Shown in pieces: positions 17,020-25,623 of a DNA stretch of 64,000 nt. The DNA comes from Tautonia sp040717455 (lineage in GTDB: Bacteria; Planctomycetota; Planctomycetia; Isosphaerales; Isosphaeraceae). The DNA is taken from contig NZ_JBFEFH010000001.1 of assembly GCF_040717455.1 (NCBI RefSeq), positions 310,001 through 374,000 of the forward strand. The letters run 5' to 3'. Both the position numbers and the translations under genes were made by a program. The notes below the pieces were generated by a model. It saw only the letters and a list, made by a program, of their open reading frames with translations. It was not told the DNA's origin and made no database searches. Each line of letters opens with the position of its first letter. Position 1 is the stretch's first letter.

Positions 17020-17835
17020 ATGCCGGGCAGTCGGATCGGGCCGTTTGTGGCGATCGACCTGGAGACGACCGGACTGATCCCGGGGGTCGATCGGATCGTC
17101 GAGGTCGGCGCCGTGCGGTTCGAGGCCGACGGGACGGTCCGGGATCGGTTCGCCCGGCTGGTCCACCCCGGGCGGCCGATGAGTCCGGCGGCCGAGCGGA
17201 TCCACGGCATCTCCGACGCGATGCTGGCCGACGCCGAGCCGAGGGAGGTGGTCCTGCCCGCCTTCTTCGATTGGCTGATGGGGGATCGGCCGCATCGGGT
17301 TTTGGCCCATCATGCGCGGTTCGACGCCGGATTCCTGGGCAACGAGCTGGCGGCGATGGGGCGGCCGATGCCGGGGGTCGAGGTCACCGATACCCTGTCG
17401 CTCGCCCGCTGTCGCCTGCCGAAGGCCGCGAGCCACCGGCTCGACGCGGTCGCCGAGCTGCTGGGCCTCTCGGCCGGGCCGGCGCACCGGGCGTTGGCCG
17501 ATTGCGAGCGGGTCAGGGGGCTCTGGGTGGCGCTCGACGGCGAGGCGGGGCCTCATGTCCGCTACCCGATCGCCGACCCGGTGCGGGAGCAGTTGATTCC
17601 GTGCGGCTGGGAAGGGTTGTCGGAGGCGATTGCGGCCGGGCATCGGTTGGTGATCCGCTACGAAGGGGGTTCGCGAGGGAGCGGGCCGAGGGAGATCACC
17701 CCCCGGCGCTTGATCCACAAGGGGGGGGCGGCCTACCTGGTGGCCTTCTGCCATCTGGAGCGGTTCGAGAAGGCGTTCCGCCTGGATCGGGTGGTGTCGT
17801 TCGATCGGATCGAGTCGGCGAGGCCGGTGGCATAA
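17020..17835 (+). CDS. DnaQ-like 3'-5' exonuclease fused to a C-terminal WYL-type domain
   Basis: This 271-residue protein starts after GAGG at 17011. Residues about 6-170 form a DEDDh exonuclease: Asp and Glu in IDLETTG (13, 15), an Asp in HHARFDAGFL near 105, and the final His/Asp in HRALADCER near 157-162. Residues about 200-268 match the core of a WYL domain, with HRLVIRYEGG, then ITPRRLIHKGGAAYLVAFCH, then KAFRLDRVVSF. WYL domains sense nucleic acids or nucleotides and regulate defence and repair genes. The fusion suggests an exonuclease whose activity is gated by a ligand. Target is unknown. A longer start at 16960 is possible but lacks a ribosome site. Confidence 0.83.
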   Translation: MPGSRIGPFVAIDLETTGLIPGVDRIVEVGAVRFEADGTVRDRFARLVHPGRPMSPAAERIHGISDAMLADAEPREVVLPAFFDWLMGDRPHRVLAHHARFDAGFLGNELAAMGRPMPGVEVTDTLSLARCRLPKAASHRLDAVAELLGLSAGPAHRALADCERVRGLWVALDGEAGPHVRYPIADPVREQLIPCGWEGLSEAIAAGHRLVIRYEGGSRGSGPREITPRRLIHKGGAAYLVAFCHLERFEKAFRLDRVVSFDRIESARPVA

Positions 17836-18043
17836 CGGCCGAGAGGGGCCGACGAAGGGGGCCGTCGGGGCGGGTCCGTCTCAAGCCCGCTTGATGATCC
17901 GACTTCCGGCGGATAAGGTAGTGCTCCTGGGGCTGTGCCGGCCGATTCCAACGGGAACGGGTCGCGATCTCGGCCCAATCCGGATCGACGGTCGGCCGGC
18001 CGACGATCGATCGGTGACCTACCGAACTGCTGTCGAGGCTCGC

Positions 18044-18592
18044 ATGACCACCGCCTTTCTCCTGATCCTGCTGGGTGTGTTCGCCCGGCTCAATCCCGAG
18101 CATCTCCACAACTTCGTGCCGCTGGGGGCGATTGCCCTGTATGCCGGGGCCAGGCTGTCGCGGCGTTATGCGCTGGCCGTGCCGCTGGTCATCATGGTGG
18201 CGACCGACCTGGTGATCGACCTGGTCTACTACCCGCAGTTCCGCCGCGGGCCGCTCGACCCGAGCCGGCTGGCGGTCTATGGCTCGTATCTGGCCATCGT
18301 CTTGCTCGGCCGCTGGACCAGCCGCGACGCGAAGTTCGCGACGCCGGTGGGGATGACGGTCGTCGGCTCCCTGCTGTTCTTCATGGTGACGAACTTCGCG
18401 GTCTGGGCCTCGGGCGTCTCGCTGCAGCCGGGCACGTTTGCCGGCCTGATCGCCTGCTACGGCGACGCGGTCCCGTTCTACCGGGCGACCCTGGTGGCCG
18501 ACCTGAGCGGCGCGGTGGTCCTGTTCGGCCTGGATGCGGTGCTCCGGCCGGTGATCGAGGCCCGGCAGGTCGCGGCGGCCGAGGCCAGGTGA
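18044..18592 (+). CDS. DUF6580 family integral membrane protein
   Basis: This 182-residue protein has about five hydrophobic segments. It shows the family pattern RLNPEHLHNFVPLGAIALYAGARL near the N-terminus and ends with LVADLSGAVVLFGLDAVL. Similar small membrane proteins resemble S components of ECF vitamin transporters, but no ECF ATPase or T component is visible here. The stop overlaps the mfnB GTG start (GTGA), so translation is coupled and the two products are probably needed together. The ATG at 18044 follows GTCGAGG. Family call is moderate, function unknown. Confidence 0.72.
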   Translation: MTTAFLLILLGVFARLNPEHLHNFVPLGAIALYAGARLSRRYALAVPLVIMVATDLVIDLVYYPQFRRGPLDPSRLAVYGSYLAIVLLGRWTSRDAKFATPVGMTVVGSLLFFMVTNFAVWASGVSLQPGTFAGLIACYGDAVPFYRATLVADLSGAVVLFGLDAVLRPVIEARQVAAAEAR

Positions 18593-19329
18593 GCCGGGTC
18601 GTGGAACCCGGATCGCTGGCGATCGGTCCGGGGCCGGGCCTGCTCGTCAGCGTCCGGTCGGCGGCCGAGGCGATCGAGGCGGTCCGGGGCGGGGCTTCGG
18701 TCGTGGATGTCAAGGAGCCGGGCCGAGGTCCGCTCGGCTGCGCCGACGTGAGCGTCTGGCGAGCCGTCCGGGAGGCGGTGCCGCCGGACGTGCCGGTGAG
18801 CGTGGCGCTGGGAGAACTGCGGGAGTGGGTCGCGGGCCGTCCGCTTCCTTCCTCGCAGGCGTTCGAGGGGATCGCCTTCCGCAAGGTGGGGCTGTCGGGG
18901 ATGGCCCGGCTCGACTGGGAGCGGGCCTGGGATCGGCTCCGAGGGGCGTTCGGTCCGGGTCCGCCCTGGATCGCCGTCGCCTACCTCGACGCCGATCGGG
19001 CCGACGCGCCAGACTGGCTCGCGGTCCGGGACGTCGCCCTGACCGTGCCGGAGTGTGCCGGAGTGTTGCTCGACACCTGGGACAAGACGCAACCGGCCCC
19101 GGTTGTCGCGATCGACCCCGCCGGGTTCGAGCCGATCCGTCGGGCCGGGCGTCGGATCGCGCTGGCGGGGGGGCTGGACGCGGCGGCGATCGGGCGGCTT
19201 GGTGGGCTGCGTCCCGATCTGTTCGGCGTCCGGGGGGCCGCCTGCGCCGGGGGGGAGCGGGGCGGGGCGATCGAGCGGGACCGGGTGCGCGGGTTGGTCG
19301 AGGCGATTCGGAAAACGGATCGCGATTGA
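18589..19329 (+). CDS. mfnB: (5-formylfuran-3-yl)methyl phosphate synthase
   Basis: This 246-residue protein matches MfnB (DUF556, EC 4.2.3.153), which joins two glyceraldehyde-3-phosphate units to make the furan precursor of methanofuran. The N-terminal LLVSVRSAAEAIEAVRGGAS is followed by VDVKEPGRGPLG near residue 40 with the conserved active-site Lys. LDTWDKT near 160 carries the second conserved Lys. Length is typical. The GTG start overlaps the DUF6580 stop. It lies 11 kb from the H4MPT cluster but belongs to the same C1 pathway, because methanofuran is the formyl acceptor of the Fhc complex. Confidence 0.9.
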   Translation: MSRVVEPGSLAIGPGPGLLVSVRSAAEAIEAVRGGASVVDVKEPGRGPLGCADVSVWRAVREAVPPDVPVSVALGELREWVAGRPLPSSQAFEGIAFRKVGLSGMARLDWERAWDRLRGAFGPGPPWIAVAYLDADRADAPDWLAVRDVALTVPECAGVLLDTWDKTQPAPVVAIDPAGFEPIRRAGRRIALAGGLDAAAIGRLGGLRPDLFGVRGAACAGGERGGAIERDRVRGLVEAIRKTDRD

Positions 19330-19412
19330 GCCTGGCTCGTTTGCGACCCCTTCGAAGTACGTGAGAGGGTCGGGCGAGGACGGCGGTCCAACCTTTTGCG
19401 ATCCGGACGGGG

Positions 19413-19523
19413 ACCCCCTCACCCGGCCTGACGGCCACCCTCTCCCCCAAAGGGGGCGAGGGGCGGAGTTTGTCCCCCTCTCCCCGACCGCGGGGAGAGG
19501 GCCGGGGTGAGGGGTCCCTGGCG
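19413..19523. repeat. dispersed GC-rich palindromic repeat, inverted copy
   Basis: Two units lie in the 317-base gap after mfnB. The first, about 19415-19470, reads CTCACCCGGCCTGACGGCC then complementary CCCTCTCCCCC and GGGGGCGAGGG runs. The second, about 19472-19522, repeats CCCCTCTCCCC and GGGGAGAGG and ends GTGAGGGG. This is the reverse orientation of the element at 3251-3379. The rest of the gap holds nothing I can identify. Confidence 0.7.
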
Positions 19524-19646
19524 AGATCGCAAGGACTGGCGAGCCGGCCAACTGCCCCAGGAGGGGGCGTGGGTGAAGCGCACGGGGCGACAAGCGTCGC
19601 ATCGGCCGCCGATTCTCTAGCCCGGGAGCGGGAGAAGCGGGTTGAG

Positions 19647-20426
19647 TTAGCCGGAAGGATCGTCGGGGAGGTCGTCGAGGACGGGGAGGCCGGGGGGGTA
19701 GGGGCCGTCGGCGGGGTCGAAGGGGCCGCAGAGCCCTTCGGCGTCGCAGGCGCGACAGGCGGCGATGTCGGCGCGGGTGAGGCCGGGATACCAGGTCATC
19801 AGCTCGTCCTCGGACTTGCCGTCGGCGAGCCAGGCGGCGACGTCCTCGACCTCGCGGCGGAGGCGGAGGATGACGGGCCATTCCTCGCTCATGCTGCGGA
19901 CGAGCGCGATGTGCTTGCGCCAGTTGGTTGAGGCGTCGGCGATCTCCTCGGGGGTCGATTCGGGGGGAGCGGGAGAAGCCGTCATCGGCTCGGGGGCGGG
20001 ATCCGTGGGAGCGGCCGAGGATCGACGTTTCGAAGTGCTTGGCGAGGGGTTTGAGGCGGCCTTTTGTTGCGCCTCCAGGTGACGGCGGAGATCCTTGCAG
20101 GCGGAGCGGTAGTTGCGTTCGGCGAGGCTCTGGAAGCGGCACCAGTCGGGGCCGGGGATCTCCCCCTTCGGCTCCAGCTTGGCGGCGGTCCGGAGGCGGA
20201 CGGCGGCGAGGACGATCGTCTCGGCGTGGAGCCGGGCGAGGGTGTCGTCGGCGCCGAACTGGCCGAGCCAGGCGGCGATGAGGGCGTCGAACTGCTCGTC
20301 GCCGGCGTCCCGGAGCATCAGGAGGCCCATCGGGACGAGGGCCGCCGGGATGCCTGTCAGGCTGGTCGGGGCGGAGGAGCGATCGGGAGCGGGGTCGGAC
20401 GGAGGGGGCGCGGGTCGGCAATCCAT
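19647..20426 (-). CDS. hypothetical protein with C-terminal DUF433-like segment
   Basis: This 259-residue protein has an Arg/Pro-rich start, a helical middle (about 25-120, including LIAAWLGQFGADDTLARLHAE and CKDLRRHLEAQQ), a low-complexity linker and a C-terminal segment. The C-terminal segment (about 200-245) resembles the second half of DUF433: VAAWLADGKSEDELMTWYPGLTRADIAACRA. The usual DUF433 N-terminal strand with the GKPxIxGTR motif is absent. DUF433 proteins are often antitoxins, but no toxin partner is adjacent. Longer in-frame starts up to 20561 exist. Function unknown. Confidence 0.6.
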   Translation of the reverse strand: MDCRPAPPPSDPAPDRSSAPTSLTGIPAALVPMGLLMLRDAGDEQFDALIAAWLGQFGADDTLARLHAETIVLAAVRLRTAAKLEPKGEIPGPDWCRFQSLAERNYRSACKDLRRHLEAQQKAASNPSPSTSKRRSSAAPTDPAPEPMTASPAPPESTPEEIADASTNWRKHIALVRSMSEEWPVILRLRREVEDVAAWLADGKSEDELMTWYPGLTRADIAACRACDAEGLCGPFDPADGPYPPGLPVLDDLPDDPSG

Positions 20427-20827
20427 GGGAAGGGCTCGGGGCCGCTTTGGGCCGGTCGGACGTCGCGAGTTCGGGCGCAAAATCCCAAGAAAACGCTCAT
20501 CTAGCCCGAGGCGAGCCGCTTCCGGTCGGCCGGTGGTCCTTCCCTCCCCGACCCGGCGCACATCGCCGGATCACGGGACGCTCCGCGAGGATGCAGGGGC
20601 GAACAGGTCCGCGCTGCATCCGTCTTACGTATTACTGTCGTGAGAACGGGGCGGCGTAGTCACAAAAATCGGGAAATTTTGCCGAAGAGGTCCGAACGGT
20701 GTCGGAACGGCCGACTTGTTCGGGGGGCGTGTCGGGGCGTACGCTTTGAAGACAGGTCGAGGCCCGGGGGGCGCCGATCGTTGGTTTTGTTCGAGAATGA
20801 CGACGCGCAACCAGGAGACTCCGAGCG
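20427..20827. other. divergent intergenic region of about 400 bases
   Basis: The gap separates the leftward DUF433-like gene from the rightward M50 protease gene and should contain both promoters. A local AT-rich patch occurs around 20620-20690, including a small inverted repeat AAAAT/ATTTT near 20666-20682. No gene or clear promoter hexamer pair stands out. Confidence 0.4.
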
Positions 20828-21616
20828 ATGCTGATGGGCCGTCCCGATACGACGCCGTACGACCTGCGATTCCGGTTGCTCGGCGTCCCGGTCCGAATCC
20901 ACCCGGCCTTCTGGGTCGTGGGCCTGATGCTCGGGTTCGACCAGTCCGACCCGAAGCGGACGTTGGTGTGGGTGGCGGTGCTGTTCGTGTCGATCCTCTG
21001 GCACGAGATGGGGCACGCGATGGCCGCCGTCTGGAACGGCCTGAGGCCGAATGTGGTGCTCTACTGGATGGGGGGCCTGTGCTTCAGCGAGCGCGACCGG
21101 CTGGGGCTGGGGGGGAACGTCGCGGTGATCCTCGGCGGGCCGGGGGCGGGGTTCGTGCTGGGGATCCTGACGGTGATGATCAGCGCGGGGGTCGGGGGGC
21201 TGACCCTGGAGGATAACCTGGCGCTCTTCGGGCTGGGATCGGGCAGCGTGAGGGAAGCCTTGTTCAAGTTTAACGATCCCTACGTGTTCAGCTTCTATTA
21301 CAGCATGCTCTTCTTCAACTTCGGCTGGACGCTGGTGAACCTGCTGCCGGTCTGGAGCCTCGACGGGGGGCAGTTCCTGGCGCAGGTGTTGACCAGTCGG
21401 CACCCGTACCGGGGGATGCAGCAGACCTACACGGTGGGGATGATCACGGCCGGGGCGGTGGCGTTGTGGGCCTTCTCGGCCGAGCAGACGTTCCTGGCGA
21501 TCTTCTTCGCCCTGTTCGCGTTCTCGAATTACCAGGGGCGGCGGGCGTTGCAGCAGCAAGGGGGATACGGGTCGTTCGACGTGGACCGGGGCGACTGGTG
21601 GAAGCGGGGGCGGTGA
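20828..21616 (+). CDS. site-2-type membrane metalloprotease (M50 family)
   Basis: This 262-residue polytopic protein carries the zinc-binding HEMGH (residues 59-63) inside a hydrophobic helix and the second-site LLPVWSLDGG near 175 with the third ligand Asp. This is the SpoIVFB/RseP-like M50 arrangement without a PDZ domain. It probably cleaves a membrane-embedded regulator; the substrate is unknown. The stop overlaps the GTG of the DUF3634 gene, so the two are coupled. A second ATG six bases downstream is an alternative start. Confidence 0.86.
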   Translation: MLMGRPDTTPYDLRFRLLGVPVRIHPAFWVVGLMLGFDQSDPKRTLVWVAVLFVSILWHEMGHAMAAVWNGLRPNVVLYWMGGLCFSERDRLGLGGNVAVILGGPGAGFVLGILTVMISAGVGGLTLEDNLALFGLGSGSVREALFKFNDPYVFSFYYSMLFFNFGWTLVNLLPVWSLDGGQFLAQVLTSRHPYRGMQQTYTVGMITAGAVALWAFSAEQTFLAIFFALFAFSNYQGRRALQQQGGYGSFDVDRGDWWKRGR

Positions 21617-21945
21617 CGAGCACGATGGGATGGGTGCTGGCGGGCGGGGCGGTGGCCGTCGGGGTGCTGGTGGTCGTCTGGCTGGCCCGATCGGGAAGGC
21701 TCGGGGGCGGCGATTTCGTCATCCGGCTGGGGCCGGGGGATCGGGTCGAGGTGTCGGGGAGGGTGCCGCGGTCGAAGGTGCCGGGGATCGTCGGGTTCTT
21801 CCGGGACCAGGCCGGAGGGGTGCCGCGGGGTCGGATCGTGGGGACGTTCGGTCCGGGGGGGACGCCCCGGCTCCGGTTCTCGGGCGCGATCGACCCGGCC
21901 CTGAGGCAACGGGCACGGAATTTCCTGATCGAACACCTGCGGTAG
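21613..21945 (+). CDS. DUF3634 family membrane-anchored protein
   Basis: This 110-residue protein has one N-terminal transmembrane helix (about 5-25). A soluble part follows that matches DUF3634: VEVSGRVPRSKVPGIVGFFRD, then PRLRFSGAIDPALRQRARNFL. The GTG start overlaps the stop of the M50 protease (GTGA). The coupling suggests a small partner of the protease or a regulator of it. No catalytic motif seen. Confidence 0.72.
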   Translation: MTSTMGWVLAGGAVAVGVLVVVWLARSGRLGGGDFVIRLGPGDRVEVSGRVPRSKVPGIVGFFRDQAGGVPRGRIVGTFGPGGTPRLRFSGAIDPALRQRARNFLIEHLR

Positions 21946-22047
21946 GACGTCGCGCCCTTCCAATCGCGGCCCGATTATTCGAGAATCGACCGTCTTGACG
22001 CCTGCGCCTTGATCCCGGCGCCCCGATTGTTTGAAAGTATTGCGACG

Positions 22048-24567
22048 ATGAGCAAACGCAAGTCGAAGTCGACCGCCAAAGCCAAGCCCGAAGCGAACCC
22101 GAACCCCGAGGAGGCTCCCGTCCAGGGGCGCGACCTGGTCTTGCCCGAGTTGGAGGAGCAGGGGCCGCCGTTGCCGAACCGGCTGCCGCTCTTGCCGCTG
22201 CGCGCCGACGTCGTCTTCCCGCAGACGGTGGTCCCGCTCGTCGTCAATCGGCCGGCGGGGATGAGGCTGATCGACGACGTCCACGGCTCGACCGGCGACC
22301 GGTTGATCGGGCTGGTCACCCAGCGCTCGCCGGACGTCGAGGAGCCGGGGTTCGACGACCTGTACGACACGATCTGCGTCGGCTCGGTCCTGAAGATGCT
22401 GAAGTTCCCGGACGGATCGACCCGGATCGTCTGCCAGGGGCTCGGCCGAGCCCGATTGACGAAGCTCGACCGGACCGAGCCGTATCTGGTGGGGCACGTC
22501 GAGCCGCTGGAAGAAACGGTCGACGAAGGGGAGGAGCTGGATGCCCTGGTGCACCTGGTCAACGGCCTCTTCAACCGCCTGAGCGACAACGTGCCCGAGG
22601 AGCTTCAGGTCGCGGCCATGAACACCCGGGACCCGGCCCGCCTGGCCGACCTGCTGGGGTCAAGCCTGCCGTTCTCGGTCGAGGAAAAGCTGGAGATGCT
22701 GGCCGAGCTGGACGTGAAGTCTCGCCTGATGCTGCTCGGCCAGTACCTGACGCGGCACCTGAACGTGATGGAGCTGTCGACCAAGATCCAGGCGCAGGTC
22801 GGCTCGGAGATCACGAGGGCGCAGCGCGAGCATTTCCTCCGCCAGCAACTGAAGGCGATCCAGGAAGAGCTGGGCGAGATGGAGCCGGAGGCGGCCGAGG
22901 CCCGCGAGCTGGAGCGGAAGATCCGCCGCGCCAAGCTGCCGCCCGAGGCCCGCGCCGAGGCCCGCCGCGAGATCGACCGCCTGGCCGGCATGCACCCCAG
23001 CTCGGCCGAATACTCGATCGTGCGCACGTATGTCGATTGGTTGGCGAGCCTGCCCTGGGCGAAGGCGAGCAAGGACCACCTCGACCTGAAGCACGCCCGG
23101 ACGGTGCTGGACGAGGACCACTTCGACCTGGAGAAGATCAAGGAGCGGATCCTCGAATACCTGGCCGTCCGGAAGCTGAAGAAGGACATGAAGGGGCCGA
23201 TCCTCTGCTTCGTCGGCCCGCCGGGGACGGGGAAGACGAGCCTCGGCCGGTCGATCGCCCGGGCGATGGGGCGCGAGTTCGTCCGGATCAGCCTGGGGGG
23301 CGTGCACGACGAGGCCGAGATCCGGGGGCACCGGCGGACGTATGTCGCGGCGATGCCGGGGCGGATCATCCAGGGCTTGCGCAAGGCGGGCACGAATAAT
23401 CCGGTGTTCATGCTGGACGAGGTCGACAAGCTCGGGGCCGACTTCCGGGGGGACCCCTCGGCCGCCCTGCTGGAGGTGCTCGACCCGGAGCAGAACGCGA
23501 CCTTCCGCGACAACTACCTCGACATCGATTTCGACCTGTCGCGGATCATGTTCATCGCCACGGCGAACATGCTGGAGACGATCCCCGGCCCGTTGCTCGA
23601 CCGCATGGAGGTGCTGGAATTGCCGGGGTATGCCGAGGAGGAGAAGATCCTCATCGCGCAGCGCTTCCTCATCCCCAAGCAGCTCGAAAGCCACGGGTTG
23701 ACGGCGAAGCAACTGACGATCGGTGACGACGCCGTGCGCCGGGTGATCGCCGATTACACGCGAGAGGCCGGCCTGCGGAACCTGGAGCGGGAGCTGGCCG
23801 CGATTTGCCGGAAGGTGGCCCGCAAGCGTGCCGAAGGATCGAAGACGAGCACGAGCGTCGGGGCGGACGACGTGCCGACGTACCTCGGCCCGCCGAAGCA
23901 CTTCCGCGAGGTGGCCGCGCGGACCGGGGTGCCCGGCGTGGCCACCGGCCTGGCCTGGACGCCGACCGGCGGCGAGATCCTGTTCATCGAGGCCAGCGGG
24001 ATGCCGGGCAAGGGCTCGTTCACCCTGACCGGCTTGCTGGGGGAGTCGATGAAGGAGAGCGCCCACGCGGCGATGAGCTACCTGAAGTCGCACACGAAGG
24101 CGCTGGGGATCGACCCGGCCCGGTTTGCGAAGACGGATATTCATATCCACGTGCCCGCCGGGGCCGTGCCGAAGGACGGGCCGTCGGCGGGGGTGGCGAT
24201 CGCCGCTGCCTTGATCAGCCTGTTCCGGGACGAGCCGATCCGCCGCGACCTGGCGATGACCGGTGAGCTGACCCTGACCGGGCGGGTCCTGCCCGTCGGC
24301 GGGGTGAAGGAGAAGGTGCTCGGGGCGCGTCGGGCGGGGATCAAGACGGTCCTGATCCCGCGCTACAACGAGAAAGATCTGATCGATCTGTCGGAGGAGG
24401 TCCGCAGCGACCTGACCTTCCGGAGCGTGGAGTCGCTCGACGACGTGGTGGCGGCGCTGTTCACCGGATCGGGGTCGAAGGCGAGCGGGAGGAAGTCGGG
24501 CGCCTCGAAATCGGCCAGTCCGCCCCGATCGAAGGGGGCGGGGCCCTCGCGCCGGGCGTCGCGCTAG
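22048..24567 (+). CDS. lon: ATP-dependent Lon protease
   Basis: This 839-residue protein has the full Lon architecture: an N-terminal substrate-binding LON domain (about 45-235) and a coiled middle (about 240-345). The AAA+ module has Walker A GPPGTGKTS at about 389-397 and Walker B MLDEVDKL near 455. The C-terminal serine-lysine protease has the catalytic Ser 713 in GPSAG and Lys 756 in GGVKEK. It degrades damaged and regulatory proteins in the cytoplasm. The ATG at 22048 is preferred over TTG at 22009. The basic N-terminal extension of about 35 residues and the Ser/Lys-rich tail are lineage additions. Confidence 0.97.
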   Translation: MSKRKSKSTAKAKPEANPNPEEAPVQGRDLVLPELEEQGPPLPNRLPLLPLRADVVFPQTVVPLVVNRPAGMRLIDDVHGSTGDRLIGLVTQRSPDVEEPGFDDLYDTICVGSVLKMLKFPDGSTRIVCQGLGRARLTKLDRTEPYLVGHVEPLEETVDEGEELDALVHLVNGLFNRLSDNVPEELQVAAMNTRDPARLADLLGSSLPFSVEEKLEMLAELDVKSRLMLLGQYLTRHLNVMELSTKIQAQVGSEITRAQREHFLRQQLKAIQEELGEMEPEAAEARELERKIRRAKLPPEARAEARREIDRLAGMHPSSAEYSIVRTYVDWLASLPWAKASKDHLDLKHARTVLDEDHFDLEKIKERILEYLAVRKLKKDMKGPILCFVGPPGTGKTSLGRSIARAMGREFVRISLGGVHDEAEIRGHRRTYVAAMPGRIIQGLRKAGTNNPVFMLDEVDKLGADFRGDPSAALLEVLDPEQNATFRDNYLDIDFDLSRIMFIATANMLETIPGPLLDRMEVLELPGYAEEEKILIAQRFLIPKQLESHGLTAKQLTIGDDAVRRVIADYTREAGLRNLERELAAICRKVARKRAEGSKTSTSVGADDVPTYLGPPKHFREVAARTGVPGVATGLAWTPTGGEILFIEASGMPGKGSFTLTGLLGESMKESAHAAMSYLKSHTKALGIDPARFAKTDIHIHVPAGAVPKDGPSAGVAIAAALISLFRDEPIRRDLAMTGELTLTGRVLPVGGVKEKVLGARRAGIKTVLIPRYNEKDLIDLSEEVRSDLTFRSVESLDDVVAALFTGSGSKASGRKSGASKSASPPRSKGAGPSRRASR

Positions 24568-24696
24568 GTCTGCGTTCTTGCCTTTTTTCCCGGGCGAGCG
24601 GGGCCGGGCGTGGCGGGGGACGATCGTCGGGCGAGTCCGGGCGCCGGCCTTGAGGCGAGCCGGAGCCGGGTCGGGATCGCGAAGGGGCAACGGTTG

Positions 24697-25167
24697 ATGG
24701 AGAACGATCCTTCGGTCGGTGTGGCGAGCGCGGTCCTGGCGGTGGTGGTGATCGGGATCGCCTTCCTGCTCACCTGGCGGCAGCGGCTGGAGTCGCGTCG
24801 GCCTCGGAATCTGAGTGACGAGGCTGATGCGCGCTACTTCGCCCGGCAGGATCGGCGGCGGTACCGGGGGGCGGTCCTGCTGGCGCTGCTCGGCCTGGGG
24901 ATCGGCGTGGGGGGGAACATCGACATCCGGGCCGGCCAGTCGGAGCGGATCGCCTTCGTCGCCGTCTGGGTGATCGTCTTGCTCCTGGTCTTGCAGACGC
25001 TCGTGCTGGCGTTCCTCGACCTGTGGTCGACCCGCCGCTACGCCGATCGTCAGCGCCGGAAGCTGGCCGAGGAGCGTCGGCAGACCCTGGAGCGGGAGAT
25101 CGAGGCGGTGAGGGAGACGTTCCGCCGCTCCCGGTCGCAGAAGAACGGCAAGCACAAGCGGACCTGA
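24697..25167 (+). CDS. small three-helix membrane protein
   Basis: This 156-residue protein has hydrophobic segments at about 7-28, 58-75 and 88-115, then a highly basic, probably coiled-coil tail (LAEERRQTLEREIEAVRETFRR) ending in Lys/Arg. An AAGGGG about eight bases before the ATG supports this start over a longer one at 24610. No family recognised. It follows lon in the same direction after 129 bases, which does not prove a shared transcript. Confidence 0.65.
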   Translation: MENDPSVGVASAVLAVVVIGIAFLLTWRQRLESRRPRNLSDEADARYFARQDRRRYRGAVLLALLGLGIGVGGNIDIRAGQSERIAFVAVWVIVLLLVLQTLVLAFLDLWSTRRYADRQRRKLAEERRQTLEREIEAVRETFRRSRSQKNGKHKRT

Positions 25168-25287
25168 ACCGGGCCACCGGCGGTCCGGTCCGGGTCTTGG
25201 CGATGTGTCGTCCCGGGGGATCGCCCCCGGCTGGGGCGGGGCCGCGCCGAGCGTCCGCGCCCCTCGGCCTTGACCGCGACGGCGGTG

Positions 25288-25623
25288 TCAGTAGGTCAGG
25301 GCGATCAGGGCGAGGATCAACGCGAAGAGGTTCAGGCCGGCCCCGACGAGCACCGGGACCGGGCAGATCAGGCTTCGCAGGTGCGCCGCCAGCCAGCCGG
25401 CCAGGGCGATGGCGAGGCCGATGAGGGCCGGGCTGAAGGGGGGGATCCAGGCCTCGGCGGCCTGGCCCACCTCGCCGAGATTCTGGGCGTAGATCGACCT
25501 GGCCTGGAGCAGGATCAGGTCGAACCCGTAAATCACCACCAGGATGATTCCGAGGATCGAGGAGGTCTGGCCCAGGATCCAGGAGACGTAACTGATGCGA
25601 GTGGCAGGGTCGGGTTCGTTCAT
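25288..25623 (-). CDS. small two- to three-helix membrane protein
   Basis: This 111-residue protein has hydrophobic segments at about 13-35, 60-80 and 83-108 and a short polar N-terminus (NEPDPATRISY). GGAG six bases before the ATG at 25623 supports this start over one four codons upstream. No recognised family. It faces the previous small membrane protein gene convergently. Confidence 0.6.
   Translation of the reverse strand: MNEPDPATRISYVSWILGQTSSILGIILVVIYGFDLILLQARSIYAQNLGEVGQAAEAWIPPFSPALIGLAIALAGWLAAHLRSLICPVPVLVGAGLNLFALILALIALTY

Noticed and set aside
22660..25155. Open frame of 831 codons on the minus strand
   Set aside because: It is antisense to lon and the next gene; no domain or signal is seen and composition is that of a shadow frame.
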